The position numbers and the translations under genes are program-made. The notes under the pieces were generated by a model that worked only from the letters and a program-made list of their open reading frames with translations, was not told the origin of the DNA and searched no databases. A stretch of 64,000 nt of DNA from Morganella morganii (lineage in GTDB: Bacteria; Pseudomonadota; Gammaproteobacteria; Enterobacterales; Enterobacteriaceae), in assembly GCF_019243775.1 (NCBI RefSeq), contig NZ_CP069157.1, forward strand, positions 1,488,001 through 1,552,000. Reading direction: 5' to 3'. The stretch's first letter is position 1. Every line of letters begins with the position of its first letter. Shown in pieces: positions 18,934 to 28,370 of the stretch.

Positions 18934-20256
18934 TTACGCGGCCGCATCCGGCTGTGGTTTTGCCGGTCTCATATTGCCGGCAACAAATGAGATGATAAAG
19001 GCAATCACGCCCGGCAGTAACCAGCCGATCCCTTCCTTAAACAGCGGCATCCGGTGTAACACTGCCAGCACATTTTCACTGAGCAGACCGATGTTATTCA
19101 GGGTGTCGAACGCACTCATCACCACCAGCACCGCGACAGTAAAGCCGTAGGTAAAACGCGGATTACGCATTTTGCGGCGGGCAAACTGCAGGAACACCAG
19201 TGCAACGGTGGTCGGGTAGATCAGCAGCAGCACCGGAATGGTGACGCGCAGCAGTGTATCAAGGCCGAAGGTGGAGACAATGGTGGTCAGCAGTGTGGAT
19301 ACCACCACCCAGAAACGGTAGTCCAGACGCGGGTTGAATGTCGCGAAGAAATCCGCACAGGCACTGGTTACGCCGACAAAGGTGGTCATACTGGCGAGCA
19401 GCACGATACCGCACATCAGCCAGGTACCGAGCGCGCCGTAAAGGGCATCGACATAGCGGGAGAAAATCTGTCCGCCGTTGGTGGCGGTCTGTGAAACCGC
19501 ATCACTGGTCGCACCCAGGTAGAACAGACAGATGTAGAGTGCAGCCAGCAGGCCGACCGCAATCAGCCCGGCTTTGATAGTGATAACCACCACGTCCTGC
19601 GGTGAGGTTATCCCGCGTGATGCCAGCGCGCGGGCAACAATACCGCCGAACGCCATTGCGGACAGCACATCCATGGTCTGATAACCATCGACAATACCGG
19701 AGAAGAACGCAAAATCCACATACTGATTGATCGGTTCATTAATCGGGGAGAGCGGGGTGCGCACCACGGCGATCCCCACGGCAACCAGCAGGAACAGCAG
19801 GGCCGGGGTCATAAATTTACCGATGGCACTGATCATCGTTCCCTGTTTAAGCATAAAAAACATAGAAACGAAGTTAAACACAAAGGCAAAAATCAGATGG
19901 CTGGCGGTGCTTTTCTCAACGAAACCGAGCGGCAGAAAACCCAGCTCATATGCGGTGTTGGTGACACGCGGCATGGCGAATGTTGAGCCGAGGATCAGAT
20001 AGAGCGCCACCCAGAATGTCACAGAAACCCAGCGCGGCAGATCGACAGAAAGCCGCTCACCACGGCCTTTGACCGCAACAGTAATCAGGGTAAGAAACGG
20101 CAGAACGACGCCGGTGACGATAAATCCGAGGGAGGCACTGAACCAGTCAGTTCCCGAGTGATAACCCGCCATCGGAGGAAAAATTATGTTGCCCGCACCC
20201 AGGAAAAGCGCAAAAACCATCATCCCGAGAACGAGCATGTATTTTGTTGAAAACAT
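18934..20256 (-). CDS. brnQ: Branched-chain amino acid transporter BrnQ
   Basis: LIVCS-family Na+-coupled carrier for Leu, Ile and Val, 440 residues with about twelve hydrophobic segments. The N-terminus FALFLGAGNIIFPPMAG is the family signature, and GYQTMDVLSAMAFGGI is also typical. AGGT precedes the ATG. It stands alone and is convergent with amiD. The gap upstream is AT-rich and would hold its promoter. Confidence 0.94.
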   Translation of the reverse strand: MFSTKYMLVLGMMVFALFLGAGNIIFPPMAGYHSGTDWFSASLGFIVTGVVLPFLTLITVAVKGRGERLSVDLPRWVSVTFWVALYLILGSTFAMPRVTNTAYELGFLPLGFVEKSTASHLIFAFVFNFVSMFFMLKQGTMISAIGKFMTPALLFLLVAVGIAVVRTPLSPINEPINQYVDFAFFSGIVDGYQTMDVLSAMAFGGIVARALASRGITSPQDVVVITIKAGLIAVGLLAALYICLFYLGATSDAVSQTATNGGQIFSRYVDALYGALGTWLMCGIVLLASMTTFVGVTSACADFFATFNPRLDYRFWVVVSTLLTTIVSTFGLDTLLRVTIPVLLLIYPTTVALVFLQFARRKMRNPRFTYGFTVAVLVVMSAFDTLNNIGLLSENVLAVLHRMPLFKEGIGWLLPGVIAFIISFVAGNMRPAKPQPDAAA

Positions 20257-20413
20257 AAAACAACCTGTACATGTTAAAATTAAATACTGTGATTTAGTTA
20301 TTTTTTAAATGAAACCGTTAAAATAGTAACAAAATGCAGGTTGATTAAAAGACTCAGAAGAGTAAACGGAACAAATTCACTAATTAGGGGAATTTGAAAA
20401 AATATAATCCCGG

Positions 20414-21220
20414 TCACACAAACTTTTCTATGGCTGCCGCGACGCCATCTTCATCATTTGAGGTTGTCACATATCCGGACTTTTGCTTAATGTGGTCGGC
20501 GGCGTTGCTCATTGCGACACCCACTCCGGCGTACTCCAGCATGGAAATATCATTGTTCTGATCGCCGATACACATGACTTTGTCCGGCGTCAGCCCCAGT
20601 TTTTCGGTGATTAGCGCAACAGCCTGTCCCTTCGTGGCGTTTTTGGCCGAAATCTCCACAAAATGCGGCGCTGTCCGCAGAATATTATAGCTGTCAAAGG
20701 AGACCTGCGGGATATAACCGGCAGCTTCATTCAGGCGCAGCGGGTTATCAATCATCATAAATTTGCTGAACTGCATTTCGCTGTCCATTTCCGCCAGCGG
20801 ACGATAGTGCAGCTGTGTTTGTGTCAGGTACGCATCCATCAGGGTGTAGTGGCTGATGTCACGGTTTGTTGTGAACATTTCACCGTTACTCAGCACATGA
20901 AAATGCACGTTAATATCCCGGGCCAGCGCCTCAAAATAGCGGTAATCCTCAAAATCCATCAGCGTTTCAATTACGGGCTCGCCGGTTTCGGCATCATGGA
21001 TCACCGCACCGTTGTTACTGATGCAATAATGATTTGCTTTATCCAGCCCAAGCTCCCGGAGGTAGGGCAGAATGCCGTTAAACGGGCGGCCGGACGTCAG
21101 GATAACATGCAGACCTTTCTCTTTTGCGCGGGTGACAGCAGCACTGACAGCGGGGGTAATCTGATGGTGAGAGTTAAGCAGGGTGCCATCGAGGTCAATG
21201 GCGATAAGTTTTACGGACAT
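20414..21220 (-). CDS. yidA: HAD-IIB sugar phosphatase YidA
   Basis: Cof-type haloacid dehalogenase phosphatase, 268 residues. Motif I is AIDLDGTLLN (nucleophile Asp), motif II is LTSGRPF, motif III includes the Lys region of KNATKGQA, and motif IV is CIGDQNNDISML. The match with E. coli YidA is clear, including TANRDISYYT/TTNRDISHYT and EYAGVGVAM. E. coli YidA acts on sugar phosphates such as erythrose 4-phosphate. The ATG at 21220 has AGGAG upstream, so the ATG 27 bases earlier is rejected. Confidence 0.92.
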   Translation of the reverse strand: MSVKLIAIDLDGTLLNSHHQITPAVSAAVTRAKEKGLHVILTSGRPFNGILPYLRELGLDKANHYCISNNGAVIHDAETGEPVIETLMDFEDYRYFEALARDINVHFHVLSNGEMFTTNRDISHYTLMDAYLTQTQLHYRPLAEMDSEMQFSKFMMIDNPLRLNEAAGYIPQVSFDSYNILRTAPHFVEISAKNATKGQAVALITEKLGLTPDKVMCIGDQNNDISMLEYAGVGVAMSNAADHIKQKSGYVTTSNDEDGVAAAIEKFV

Positions 21221-21460
21221 GCAGGCTCCTGAAAACAGCGGCAACAAAATAACAGACAGTTAAAATGTTATGCCGCCATTTCGGGGGGATGTCAATAAAA
21301 CCGCCTGTTGCGCGATAAGATTGCCGTTATTCATCAAAAACAGCCGGATACACCGTATGTTGTGCTGTGACAGGGATTTGTCCTGCCAATCTGAATGCTG
21401 AATAAGATAGCTAAAATCATATGGCTAAATATAGTTTTGTTATTAATTGTTTAAGTTGCC

Positions 21461-21844
21461 TTAGTTACAGTCATGACTGAAATGCCACGGCTCTTTGATA
21501 TCCAGAGTGATATCCGGGTTCTGGCGGTAGTCGTAAGGGGTGATGTTATATTCTTTGCGGAACATATAGGTGAAATGAGATTGCGACCCGAAACCGAAAT
21601 CAAGGGCGATATCAAAGATAGTCTGTTCACTCCGGCGCAGGGCGTTAACCGCACCGGCCAGACGGCGCTGACGGATGTATTTGCCGAGCGAGATCCCGGC
21701 AACTTCTTTGAAGATCTTCTGCATATGCCAGAGCGAGTACCCGGAATAGGCAGCCAGTTCTTCGAGGTGGATAACACGACCTGTGTGGTTTTCTATCCAT
21801 TTACTAAGTGCGCACACAAGTGCGACATGATTATCTTGCGGCAT
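21461..21844 (-). CDS. MarA/SoxS/PqrA-like AraC-family regulator
   Basis: Small AraC/XylS activator of 127 residues made of two helix-turn-helix motifs and nothing else. The first is HLEELAAYSGYSLWHMQKIFKE, written here in parts (LEELAAYSGYS, WHMQKIFKE); the second is IFDIALDFGFGSQSHFTYMFRK in parts (DIALDFGFGSQ, FTYMFRK). It resembles MarA, SoxS, PqrA of Proteus and AarP of Providencia, which raise efflux and lower porins. The start is the ATG at 21844: a near-consensus promoter just upstream would place an in-frame TTG at 21877 at or before the transcript start. No MarR-like partner is adjacent. Confidence 0.85.
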   Translation of the reverse strand: MPQDNHVALVCALSKWIENHTGRVIHLEELAAYSGYSLWHMQKIFKEVAGISLGKYIRQRRLAGAVNALRRSEQTIFDIALDFGFGSQSHFTYMFRKEYNITPYDYRQNPDITLDIKEPWHFSHDCN

Positions 21845-21876
21845 TGATGATTTCGGCTCAGTTTCAGGGTTTTCCA

Positions 21877-21904
21877 AGTATACAAGTTTATTTCATTATG
21901 ACAA
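21877..21904 (-). promoter_or_regulatory. Near-consensus promoter of the MarA-like gene
   Basis: On the minus strand TTGTCA (21904-21899), a 16-base spacer and TATACT (21882-21877) form a strong sigma-70 pattern. It would start transcription about 25 bases before the ATG, giving a short leader. It fits the gene and decides its start. Confidence 0.7.
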
Positions 21905-22052
21905 AACAGGGTGTTATCTGTTTATGCGCTTCCTGCTGATGAAATGAATTTTTTTGGTGAAACAGCACACTCATTCCGCTAAAGTATGTGACGATACCGG
22001 AATGTAACGAAATCTTTTAAACGGGTATAATTCAGATGAAAATAGGCGAAAC

Positions 22053-22199
22053 ATGAAAAAAATCATAATTATCCTGCTGCTGATTGTTGCCGGTGTATTT
22101 TTTTATATTGCGGCGCTCGATAAGTACTGTGATCAGCGTGAGGATTTTATGCTGGGAATCTGTGAAATTACGAAATTTATTCCGTCAGACAAGGGCTGA
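22053..22199 (+). CDS. mgrB: MgrB, small inhibitor of the PhoQ sensor kinase
   Basis: Single-helix inner-membrane protein of 48 residues, in a frame that length cut-offs miss. The N-terminal segment MKKIIIILLLIVAGVFFYIAA spans the membrane, with a periplasmic tail containing CDQ...GIC...FIP. The two cysteines (26 and 37) have the same 11-residue spacing as Cys28 and Cys39 of E. coli MgrB, and CDQ, F, GIC and FIP line up. In relatives MgrB binds PhoQ as PhoP-driven feedback, and its loss raises colistin resistance. AGGCG precedes the ATG, and TATAAT lies 22 bases upstream of it. I saw no clear PhoP box. The tail is longer (SDKG) than in E. coli. Confidence 0.85.
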   Translation: MKKIIIILLLIVAGVFFYIAALDKYCDQREDFMLGICEITKFIPSDKG

Positions 22200-22338
22200 G
22201 TTTTGCCTTTTCCCTCTGATTATCTTGTTGCTAACGGTATTCAAGGCAGCAAAATGATGTTTTAATAACGGGCTTAAACTTTTCAGGATGCAGTGATGCA
22301 CGACGCAGAATAATAATATAGCCGTTACAGAGGATCTA

Positions 22339-23739
22339 ATGTCAGAAGTACAGCAGGAGCAGACGCTCAAGCGCGGATTAAAAAACAGACACATACAGCT
22401 TATCGCATTGGGTGGTGCTGTGGGTACGGGGCTGTTTCTGGGAACAGCCACAACGATTCAGATGGCAGGGCCTTCTGTCCTGCTCGGTTATGCAGTCGCC
22501 GGGTTTATCGCGTTTCTGATCATGCGCCAGCTTGGTGAGATGGTGGCGGAAGAGCCGGTTACGGGGTCATTCAGTCACTTTGCCCATAAATACTGGTGTG
22601 GTTTTGCCGGCTTTTTATCCGGCTGGAACTACTGGGCAATGTTTGTTCTGGTGGGCATGGCGGAACTGACGGCAGTCGGCGAGTATATTAAATTCTGGTG
22701 GGATGTCCCGACCTGGGTCTCTGCGGCGATCTTTTTCGTGCTGATAAACCTGGTAAACCTGGTAAACGTTAAGGTTTACGGGGAAACTGAATTCTGGTTT
22801 GCCATGATCAAAGTGGTGGCCATTCTCGGCATGATTGCCTTTGGTGCTTATCTGCTGATCAGCGGTAACGGCGGCCCGCAGGCGTCTGTCAGTAACCTCT
22901 GGGAGTTTGGCGGATTTATGCCGCACGGCTGGGGCGGACTGATTTTCGCAATGGCGATCATTATGTTCTCTTTCGGCGGACTCGAACTGGTTGGTCTGGC
23001 GGCAGCGGAAGCGGAAAACCCGCGTTACAGCATTCCGAAAGCTATCAATCAGGTGGTTTACCGTATCCTGATTTTCTATATCGGTTCCATTACCGTTATC
23101 CTTTCTCTCTATCCGTGGACAAAAATTGTCGAGAACGTCAGTCCGTTTGTGCTGATCTTCCGTGAAATCGGCCATGCCTTTGGTGCTGCGGATTCTGTGC
23201 AGGGCAATATCAATCTGTGGATTGCTCATGTGCTGAACGTGGTGGTACTGACTGCCGCTCTCTCTGTTTACAACAGTGGTGTTTACAGCAACAGCCGCAT
23301 GCTCTACAGCCTGGCACGTCAGGGTAATGCGCCGGCATTCCTGAAACGCATCAGTCCGCGTGGTGTACCGGTGAACTCGATTATTCTGTCCGGTCTGGTC
23401 ACCTCAGTGGGGATCCTGATCAACTATCTGCTGCCGAAAGAAGCGTTCTCGCTGCTGATGTCGCTGGTGGTTACCACACTGGTGATTAACTGGATCATGA
23501 TCTGTATCTCCAACCTGAAATTCCGTCAGGCGAAGATGAAAGAGGGTGTGGAGCCGTTCTTTAAGGCACTGTGGTATCCGTGGGGCAACTATATCTGTCT
23601 CGTGTTCCTGGCCTTTATCCTGGTACTGATTGCCCTGATGGATGGTCTGCGGATTTCAGTGATCCTGCTGCCTTTCTGGATTGGCTTCCTGTGGCTGACA
23701 TACCGCTATTATGAACGCCGCCGTGCAGCGAAAGCATAA
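22339..23739 (+). CDS. aroP: Aromatic amino acid permease AroP
   Basis: APC-superfamily (AAT family) proton symporter for Phe, Tyr and Trp, 466 residues and twelve predicted membrane helices. The N-terminus LKRGLKNRHIQLIALGGAVG, FLIMRQLGEMVAEEPVTGSF and SVYNSGVYSNSRML are shared by AroP and PheP. Features such as GNGGPQASVSNLW and GGFMPHG are closer to AroP. Related PheP cannot be excluded from reading alone. Convergent with pagP across a shared terminator. Confidence 0.85.
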   Translation: MSEVQQEQTLKRGLKNRHIQLIALGGAVGTGLFLGTATTIQMAGPSVLLGYAVAGFIAFLIMRQLGEMVAEEPVTGSFSHFAHKYWCGFAGFLSGWNYWAMFVLVGMAELTAVGEYIKFWWDVPTWVSAAIFFVLINLVNLVNVKVYGETEFWFAMIKVVAILGMIAFGAYLLISGNGGPQASVSNLWEFGGFMPHGWGGLIFAMAIIMFSFGGLELVGLAAAEAENPRYSIPKAINQVVYRILIFYIGSITVILSLYPWTKIVENVSPFVLIFREIGHAFGAADSVQGNINLWIAHVLNVVVLTAALSVYNSGVYSNSRMLYSLARQGNAPAFLKRISPRGVPVNSIILSGLVTSVGILINYLLPKEAFSLLMSLVVTTLVINWIMICISNLKFRQAKMKEGVEPFFKALWYPWGNYICLVFLAFILVLIALMDGLRISVILLPFWIGFLWLTYRYYERRRAAKA

Positions 23740-23750
23740 TGTCAGGCAAT

Positions 23751-23780
23751 AAAAAACCGGGGAAAAATCCCCGGTTTTTT
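23751..23780. terminator. Bidirectional terminator between aroP and pagP
   Basis: AAAAAACCGGGG/CCCCGGTTTTTT inverted repeat with a six-base loop, between convergent genes. Confidence 0.92.
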
Positions 23781-23794
23781 ATGTTTAAAAAGGC

Positions 23795-24400
23795 TTAAAA
23801 CTGCCAGCGGGCCCACATAAACAGGACGTTACCGTTATTGTAAGTGCCCGGAATATAAGTGGCCTGAATCGCGAGGCGGTTATATTCCACCGACGCCAGC
23901 GGCAGCGGTACCGGGATCGGGATATAGTGATAGTCATCCCGCGCCGTCACGCCAATGGTAAAGCCGACACCGGCTTTGAAACCATCCTGCCCGTGCGGCA
24001 TCCACATCTTCTGGAATCCGTAACCGACAATCGGCTCCCATTTATTGTGTGAATCCTTAAATGCCATGGCGTACAGGCTGTGCCAGTCATTATCCTCATC
24101 ATAGTAGGACTTGCCGAACCCGGCACCCCACGGCTTTTCATTGTATTTATCAGTTTTTTCTTTGTCGTAGGTCAGGCGGTTATGCCATGTCCAGAACGGG
24201 ACATATAAATCATACTGGTCTGATTGCCAGACGTTGGTAACGTTGCGTTTAAACGTTCCCCACAGTCCTTCTGAAGCTGCAGTATCATTTGTGACGCTGT
24301 CACTTTGGTGTGTGTCCTGTTCCTGTGCTGCTGCGGGCTGTGCGGCCATCAGCAGAGAGGTGAGCGTCAGGGCGCTGATTGTGCTTAAAGAAAGCTTCAT
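23795..24400 (-). CDS. pagP: Lipid A palmitoyltransferase PagP
   Basis: Outer-membrane beta-barrel enzyme that moves a palmitate from phospholipid to lipid A, 200 residues. There is a signal peptide of about 25 residues, then an unusually long linker before the amphipathic helix. The catalytic residues match E. coli: His73 in TWHNRL, and Asp116-Ser117 in [16 protein letters not shown] and the aromatic C-terminus (WQF) fit the barrel. The ATG at 24400 has AGGAG. In relatives pagP is PhoP-controlled; I could not see a clear PhoP box here. It confers resistance to cationic peptides. Confidence 0.93.
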   Translation of the reverse strand: MKLSLSTISALTLTSLLMAAQPAAAQEQDTHQSDSVTNDTAASEGLWGTFKRNVTNVWQSDQYDLYVPFWTWHNRLTYDKEKTDKYNEKPWGAGFGKSYYDEDNDWHSLYAMAFKDSHNKWEPIVGYGFQKMWMPHGQDGFKAGVGFTIGVTARDDYHYIPIPVPLPLASVEYNRLAIQATYIPGTYNNGNVLFMWARWQF

Positions 24401-24878
24401 GAATGACTCCTGGTGTGACAATAATCATTTATCCTAAAACGATTATTTTGCTCATAACAAATGATGCTAATTAGTAGACAACAATTATAGTAACATAGAT
24501 TTCATATTATTTTTATACTGCTAATCCGGCTTAAATCTAAACAAAATATCAACGGCTACCGGAACCAGGCAGATTCTTAGTCCGGAAATAATGAAGTAAG
24601 GCAGCTTATCGTTCTTGCAGGAAAGGAACAAAGTTGTAATTTTTTTATATGTTTAAACACAAGCGGTTATCAATTTTCCGTATAAATTTACCTGAACATG
24701 TTATTAATATTTCTAAATATGTGCACCAGATCTTCCCGCTGAAAAAATCGCTTGATTTCCGACCTGTCCTATGTGATAACTCAAATGGGTAAACGAGGTA
24801 CGCTTCTGTTTTTTAAGCAGTAACGACTAGTTTGTATACGCCGGTTATCGGCAAATTTGTAGGATAGGAATTTTATCA
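24401..24878. other. Divergent intergenic region between pagP and the cold shock gene
   Basis: About 480 AT-rich bases with no coding frame I can support. It should hold the pagP promoter on the left and the promoter and long untranslated leader of the cold shock gene on the right. No consensus cold box was recognised. Confidence 0.6.
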
Positions 24879-25088
24879 ATGGCTAAACTTAAAGGCACCG
24901 TTAAGTGGTTTAACGAATCAAAAGGTTTTGGTTTCATCACTCCAGCTGATGGCAGCAAAGACGTGTTCGTTCACTTCTCTGCAATCATGACCGATGGTTT
25001 CAAAACACTTGCTGAAGGCCAACAAGTTGAATTTGAAGTGCAGGATGGTCCTAAAGGCCCTGCTGCTGCCAACGTCACTAAAGCATAA
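24879..25088 (+). CDS. Cold shock protein, CspC/CspE type
   Basis: Single cold-shock domain of 69 residues, a five-strand nucleic acid chaperone and transcription antiterminator. RNP1 is KGFGFI and RNP2 is VFVHF. The sequence is between CspC and CspE of E. coli (MAKLKG, then [10 protein letters not shown], then [16 protein letters not shown]). AGGAATTT precedes the ATG. An intrinsic terminator about 110 bases downstream ends its transcript before thiD. Confidence 0.95.
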   Translation: MAKLKGTVKWFNESKGFGFITPADGSKDVFVHFSAIMTDGFKTLAEGQQVEFEVQDGPKGPAAANVTKA

Positions 25089-25198
25089 TTATCTCCGGCA
25101 ATAAAATTGCCCCTGATAGTTGGTTTTACCAGCGTGGTCAACGCGACAGCCTGATAGCCGTTTTAACGACGAGTGTATATCACTGACGCAAATTCAGA

Positions 25199-25228
25199 CC
25201 CTGTGCCCTTGCGGGCATGGGGTTTTTT
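25199..25228 (+). terminator. Terminator between the cold shock gene and thiD
   Basis: A ten-base-pair stem (with two G-U pairs), CCCTGTGCCC/GGGCATGGGG, loop TTGC, followed by six Ts. Confidence 0.88.
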
Positions 25229-25311
25229 ATTGCCTGTTATGCGGTGGTTTCCTGTCACCGGATGCGTATAATTCACTATACAGAGTGGTACAGCAAAACA
25301 GGAGATATCAG

Positions 25312-26109
25312 GTGAGAATCAACGCATTAACCATTGCAGGAACGGATCCGAGCGGCGGCGCGGGTATCCAGGCAGATTTAAAAACCTTTTCTGCACTGGG
25401 CGTTTACGGCACCACGGTAATAACAGCGCTGGTGGCACAAAATACCTGTGGCGTAAATTCTGTTCATTCTGTTCCGCCGGAATTTGTCGCAGCACAACTG
25501 GATGCGGTACTGACGGATGTCAGAATTGACAGCGCCAAGATTGGTATGTTGTCTGACGGCGGCGTGATCCGCACCGTGGCTGAGAAACTGCGTCAGTATC
25601 CTGTGCCGTACGTGGTACTGGATACAGTCATGCTGGCGAAAAGCGGCGATCCGCTGCTGAAAGCCGAAGCGGTTGATTTACTGATCTCTGAATTATTACC
25701 TCACGTTTCGGTTATTACCCCCAATCTTCCCGAAGCGGCGGCATTGCTGAAAACGTCCGTCGCCACAGATGAAAAAATGATGCTGCGGCAGGGCGAGGCA
25801 CTGATGGCCGCCGGGGCAAACGCCGTATTGCTGAAGGGCGGACATCTGGATAACGCCGAAAGCCCTGACTGGCTGTTTCTGCCGGATGGCCGCCACCGCT
25901 TTACCTCAACCCGTATTCCGACCAAAAACAGCCATGGCACCGGCTGTACATTGTCTGCGGCAATGGCGGCACTGCGGCCTCAGTGTGCGGACTGGGCGGA
26001 AACCACGGAGGCGGCAAAACAGTATCTGCACGGGGCGCTGGCGGCGGCAGACAGCCTGGAAGTGGGGCACGGACATGGCCCGGTTCACCATTTTTATCAG
26101 TGGTGGTGA
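25312..26109 (+). CDS. thiD: Hydroxymethylpyrimidine/phosphomethylpyrimidine kinase ThiD
   Basis: Ribokinase-fold kinase that phosphorylates HMP and HMP-P for thiamine synthesis, 265 residues. The start is GTG at 25312, with AGGAG 8 bases upstream, giving the family N-terminus MRINALTIAGTDPSGGAGIQADL in two parts (INALTIAGTDPSGG, AGIQADLK). The longer reading from 25120 crosses the upstream terminator and is rejected. The C-terminal NSHGTGCTLSAA holds the catalytic Asp-region Gly-rich anion hole; here the usual Cys-type active site (GTGC) is seen. It is a lone thi gene; no TPP riboswitch was recognised. Confidence 0.93.
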   Translation: MRINALTIAGTDPSGGAGIQADLKTFSALGVYGTTVITALVAQNTCGVNSVHSVPPEFVAAQLDAVLTDVRIDSAKIGMLSDGGVIRTVAEKLRQYPVPYVVLDTVMLAKSGDPLLKAEAVDLLISELLPHVSVITPNLPEAAALLKTSVATDEKMMLRQGEALMAAGANAVLLKGGHLDNAESPDWLFLPDGRHRFTSTRIPTKNSHGTGCTLSAAMAALRPQCADWAETTEAAKQYLHGALAAADSLEVGHGHGPVHHFYQWW

Positions 26110-26157
26110 TATCACACGATAATTGGTGTATATTGCGCGCTTTTCAGGGGGGAAGAT

Positions 26158-27054
26158 ATGGAAACGGGTTCATCTGTGCGTCTTAATAAATACATCAGCG
26201 AAAGCGGTATCTGCTCCCGCCGGGATGCGGACCGCTATATTGAGCAGGGATTGGTCCTGATCAACGGCAAACGTGCGGCTATCGGCTCACAGGTAATGCC
26301 GGGTGATGTGGTTAAAGTCAACGGACAACTGATTGAGGCGCGGGAGCAGGATGATCTGGTGCTGATTGCCCTCAATAAACCGGTGGGTATCGTCAGCACC
26401 ACCGATGAAGGCGAGAAAGATAATATTGTCGATTTCGTCAATCACAGTACCCGTATCTTCCCTATCGGCCGCCTGGATAAAGATTCACAGGGATTGATTT
26501 TCCTGACTAACCACGGCGATCTGGTAAACAAAATTCTGCGTGCCGGTAACGATCACCAGAAAGAGTATGTGGTGACGGTAAATAAACCAATCACCGATGA
26601 TTTTATCCGTGGTATGGGTGCAGGTGTGCCGATCCTCGGTACCGTTACCAAAAAATGTAAAGTGAAGCAGGAAGCGCCGTTTGTTTTCCGCATCACGCTG
26701 ATTCAGGGGCTGAACCGTCAGATCCGCCGCATGTGTGAGCATTTCGGTTATGAAGTGACGAAACTCGAGCGTGTCCGCATCATGAATATCAGCCTGACCG
26801 GGATCCCGGTGGGGGAATGGCGTGATTTAACGGATGACGAGCTGGTTGAACTCTTTGATGCGATTGAGAAATCTTCCTCTGAAGATAAAAAAGTCAAAAA
26901 GCCGGCTGCAAAACCGCAGAAGCGTGATAACAAAATTAAAGTTGCTCCGCCGGTTTATCCGGGTTCAGATAAACAGCAGAAGAAGAAAGAGAGCAGCAGC
27001 GATAGCAACCGCCAGCGTTTTGCCCAGGCAGGGCGGAAGAAGAAGAAACGATAA
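26158..27054 (+). CDS. rluF: 23S rRNA pseudouridine synthase RluF
   Basis: Modifies U2604 of 23S rRNA. 298 residues: an N-terminal S4 RNA-binding domain (about 7-55, [19 protein letters not shown]), then the RsuA/RluB-type catalytic domain with Asp107 in GRLDKDSQG, and a Lys-rich basic tail (about 235-298) like E. coli RluF. AGGGGGGAAG precedes the ATG. It follows thiD by 48 bases and may be cotranscribed. A palindromic repeat and two hairpins lie downstream. Confidence 0.95.
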   Translation: METGSSVRLNKYISESGICSRRDADRYIEQGLVLINGKRAAIGSQVMPGDVVKVNGQLIEAREQDDLVLIALNKPVGIVSTTDEGEKDNIVDFVNHSTRIFPIGRLDKDSQGLIFLTNHGDLVNKILRAGNDHQKEYVVTVNKPITDDFIRGMGAGVPILGTVTKKCKVKQEAPFVFRITLIQGLNRQIRRMCEHFGYEVTKLERVRIMNISLTGIPVGEWRDLTDDELVELFDAIEKSSSEDKKVKKPAAKPQKRDNKIKVAPPVYPGSDKQQKKKESSSDSNRQRFAQAGRKKKKR

Positions 27055-27098
27055 TTATCTGTCTGCTGAAAAGTAATCTGCAGTACAGGTAATAAGCG

Positions 27099-27195
27099 GA
27101 TAACGGGCAGGCGGACGAAAAGCATGCGCGTCATGGATGACGCGTCTGAGCTTACAGGGATGTATTTACAGCGGCTTTTCGTTTTGCCCGTTATC
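27099..27195. repeat. 97-base imperfect palindrome, dispersed-repeat-like
   Basis: GATAACGGGCA (27099-27109) and ACGAAAAGC (27115-27123) are mirrored by GCTTTTCGT (27174-27182) and TGCCCGTTATC (27185-27195). The centre holds CGCGTCATGGATGACGCG and a GAGCTTACAGGGATGTA-like string. Similar strings occur in dispersed intergenic palindromes of enterobacteria (ERIC-like units). A copy number cannot be judged from this window; I see no second copy here. Confidence 0.6.
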
Positions 27196-27229
27196 AGCAG
27201 CTCCCCGGAACAAACAGGGAGCACAAAAT

Positions 27230-27253
27230 CAGGCCGGTTATCCGGCCTGTTTT
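27230..27253. terminator. Bidirectional terminator between rluF and fbaB
   Basis: CAGGCCGG/CCGGCCTG stem with loop TTAT, A-run on the left and TTTT on the right. It lies just after the fbaB stop. A second weaker hairpin, GCTCCC/GGGAGC, lies at about 27200-27222. Confidence 0.85.
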
Positions 27254-27257
27254 GCAT

Positions 27258-28307
27258 TTAAGCAATCGTCACTTTCTTATCGAGATACACATCCTGCACT
27301 GCATTAATCAGTGCCACCCCGTCTTTCATCGATTTCTTAAAGGCTTTACGGCCGAGGATCAGCCCCATACCACCGGCACGTTTGTTGATCACCGCAGTAC
27401 GGACCGCATCCGCCAGGTCATTATTACCGGATGCACCGCCGGAGTTAATCAGCCCCGCACGGCCCATATAGCAGTTCGCCAGCTGATAACGGACCAGGTC
27501 AATCGGGTTATCCGTGGTCAGTGTGCTGTAAACGCGCTCATCAGTATGGCTGAAGCCGATGGCTTTAAAGCCTCCATTGTTTTCCGCCATTTTCTGTTTG
27601 ACGATATCCGCACCGATAGTAGCCGCAAGGTGGTTTGCCTGGCCGGTTAAATCCGCGCTGGCGTGATAATCCACCCCGTCTTTTTTGAAGGCCGGGTTGC
27701 GCAGGTAAGCCCACAGCACGGTCACCATGCCCAGTTCATGGGCACGTTCAAAGGCCGCAGAGATTTCTTCTATCTGACGGCGGGATTCCGGTGAGCCGAA
27801 ATAAATCGTCGCCCCGACAGCCACCGCGCCCATTTCGAAAGCCTGTTCAACACTGGCGTACAGTGTCTGATCATACTGCGCAGGCAGGCTCAGGGTTTCA
27901 TTGTGGTTGATTTTGACAAGGAACGGGATGCGGTGTGCATAGCGGCGGGCAACAGAAGCCAGTACACCGTAGGTAGAGGCAACACAGTTACAGCCTGCTT
28001 CGATAGCCAGCTCGACAATATTTTTCGGATCAAAATAGAGCGGGTTGGCGGCAAAAGAGGCTGCAGCAGAGTGCTCAACACCCTGATCTACCGGCAGAAT
28101 GGAAAGATAACCGGTTCCCGCCAGACGGCCGTGATTAAACAGTGACTGCATGGAGCGCAGTACGGTATTCGGCCGGTTATTGTCAATCATCACGCGGGTG
28201 ACAAAGTCATCGCCCGGCAGATAAAGATTGTCTTTGGGAATGGTGGTGCAGGTGTGTTCAAGAAGAGATGATGCATCATTGCCTAACAACTTAACGATAT
28301 CAGTCAT
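27258..28307 (-). CDS. fbaB: Class I fructose-bisphosphate aldolase FbaB
   Basis: DhnA-type class I aldolase of 349 residues that cleaves fructose 1,6-bisphosphate through a Schiff-base lysine. The barrel motifs [18 protein letters not shown] and GADIVKQK (lysine region) are visible, as is the phosphate-binding SGGASG. Length matches E. coli FbaB (350). It is a separate transcript with a terminator on one side and yegS, in the same orientation, about 60 bases upstream. Confidence 0.95.
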   Translation of the reverse strand: MTDIVKLLGNDASSLLEHTCTTIPKDNLYLPGDDFVTRVMIDNNRPNTVLRSMQSLFNHGRLAGTGYLSILPVDQGVEHSAAASFAANPLYFDPKNIVELAIEAGCNCVASTYGVLASVARRYAHRIPFLVKINHNETLSLPAQYDQTLYASVEQAFEMGAVAVGATIYFGSPESRRQIEEISAAFERAHELGMVTVLWAYLRNPAFKKDGVDYHASADLTGQANHLAATIGADIVKQKMAENNGGFKAIGFSHTDERVYSTLTTDNPIDLVRYQLANCYMGRAGLINSGGASGNNDLADAVRTAVINKRAGGMGLILGRKAFKKSMKDGVALINAVQDVYLDKKVTIA

Positions 28308-28370
28308 GGTATGTAAACTCCGATTCCTGTAGCGTGTTATAAAATTGTCACGGATTGTCGTGGATTGTGT

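Noticed and set aside
21900..22052. PhoP box upstream of mgrB
   Set aside because: GTTTA-like strings occur but never with the 11-base repeat spacing.
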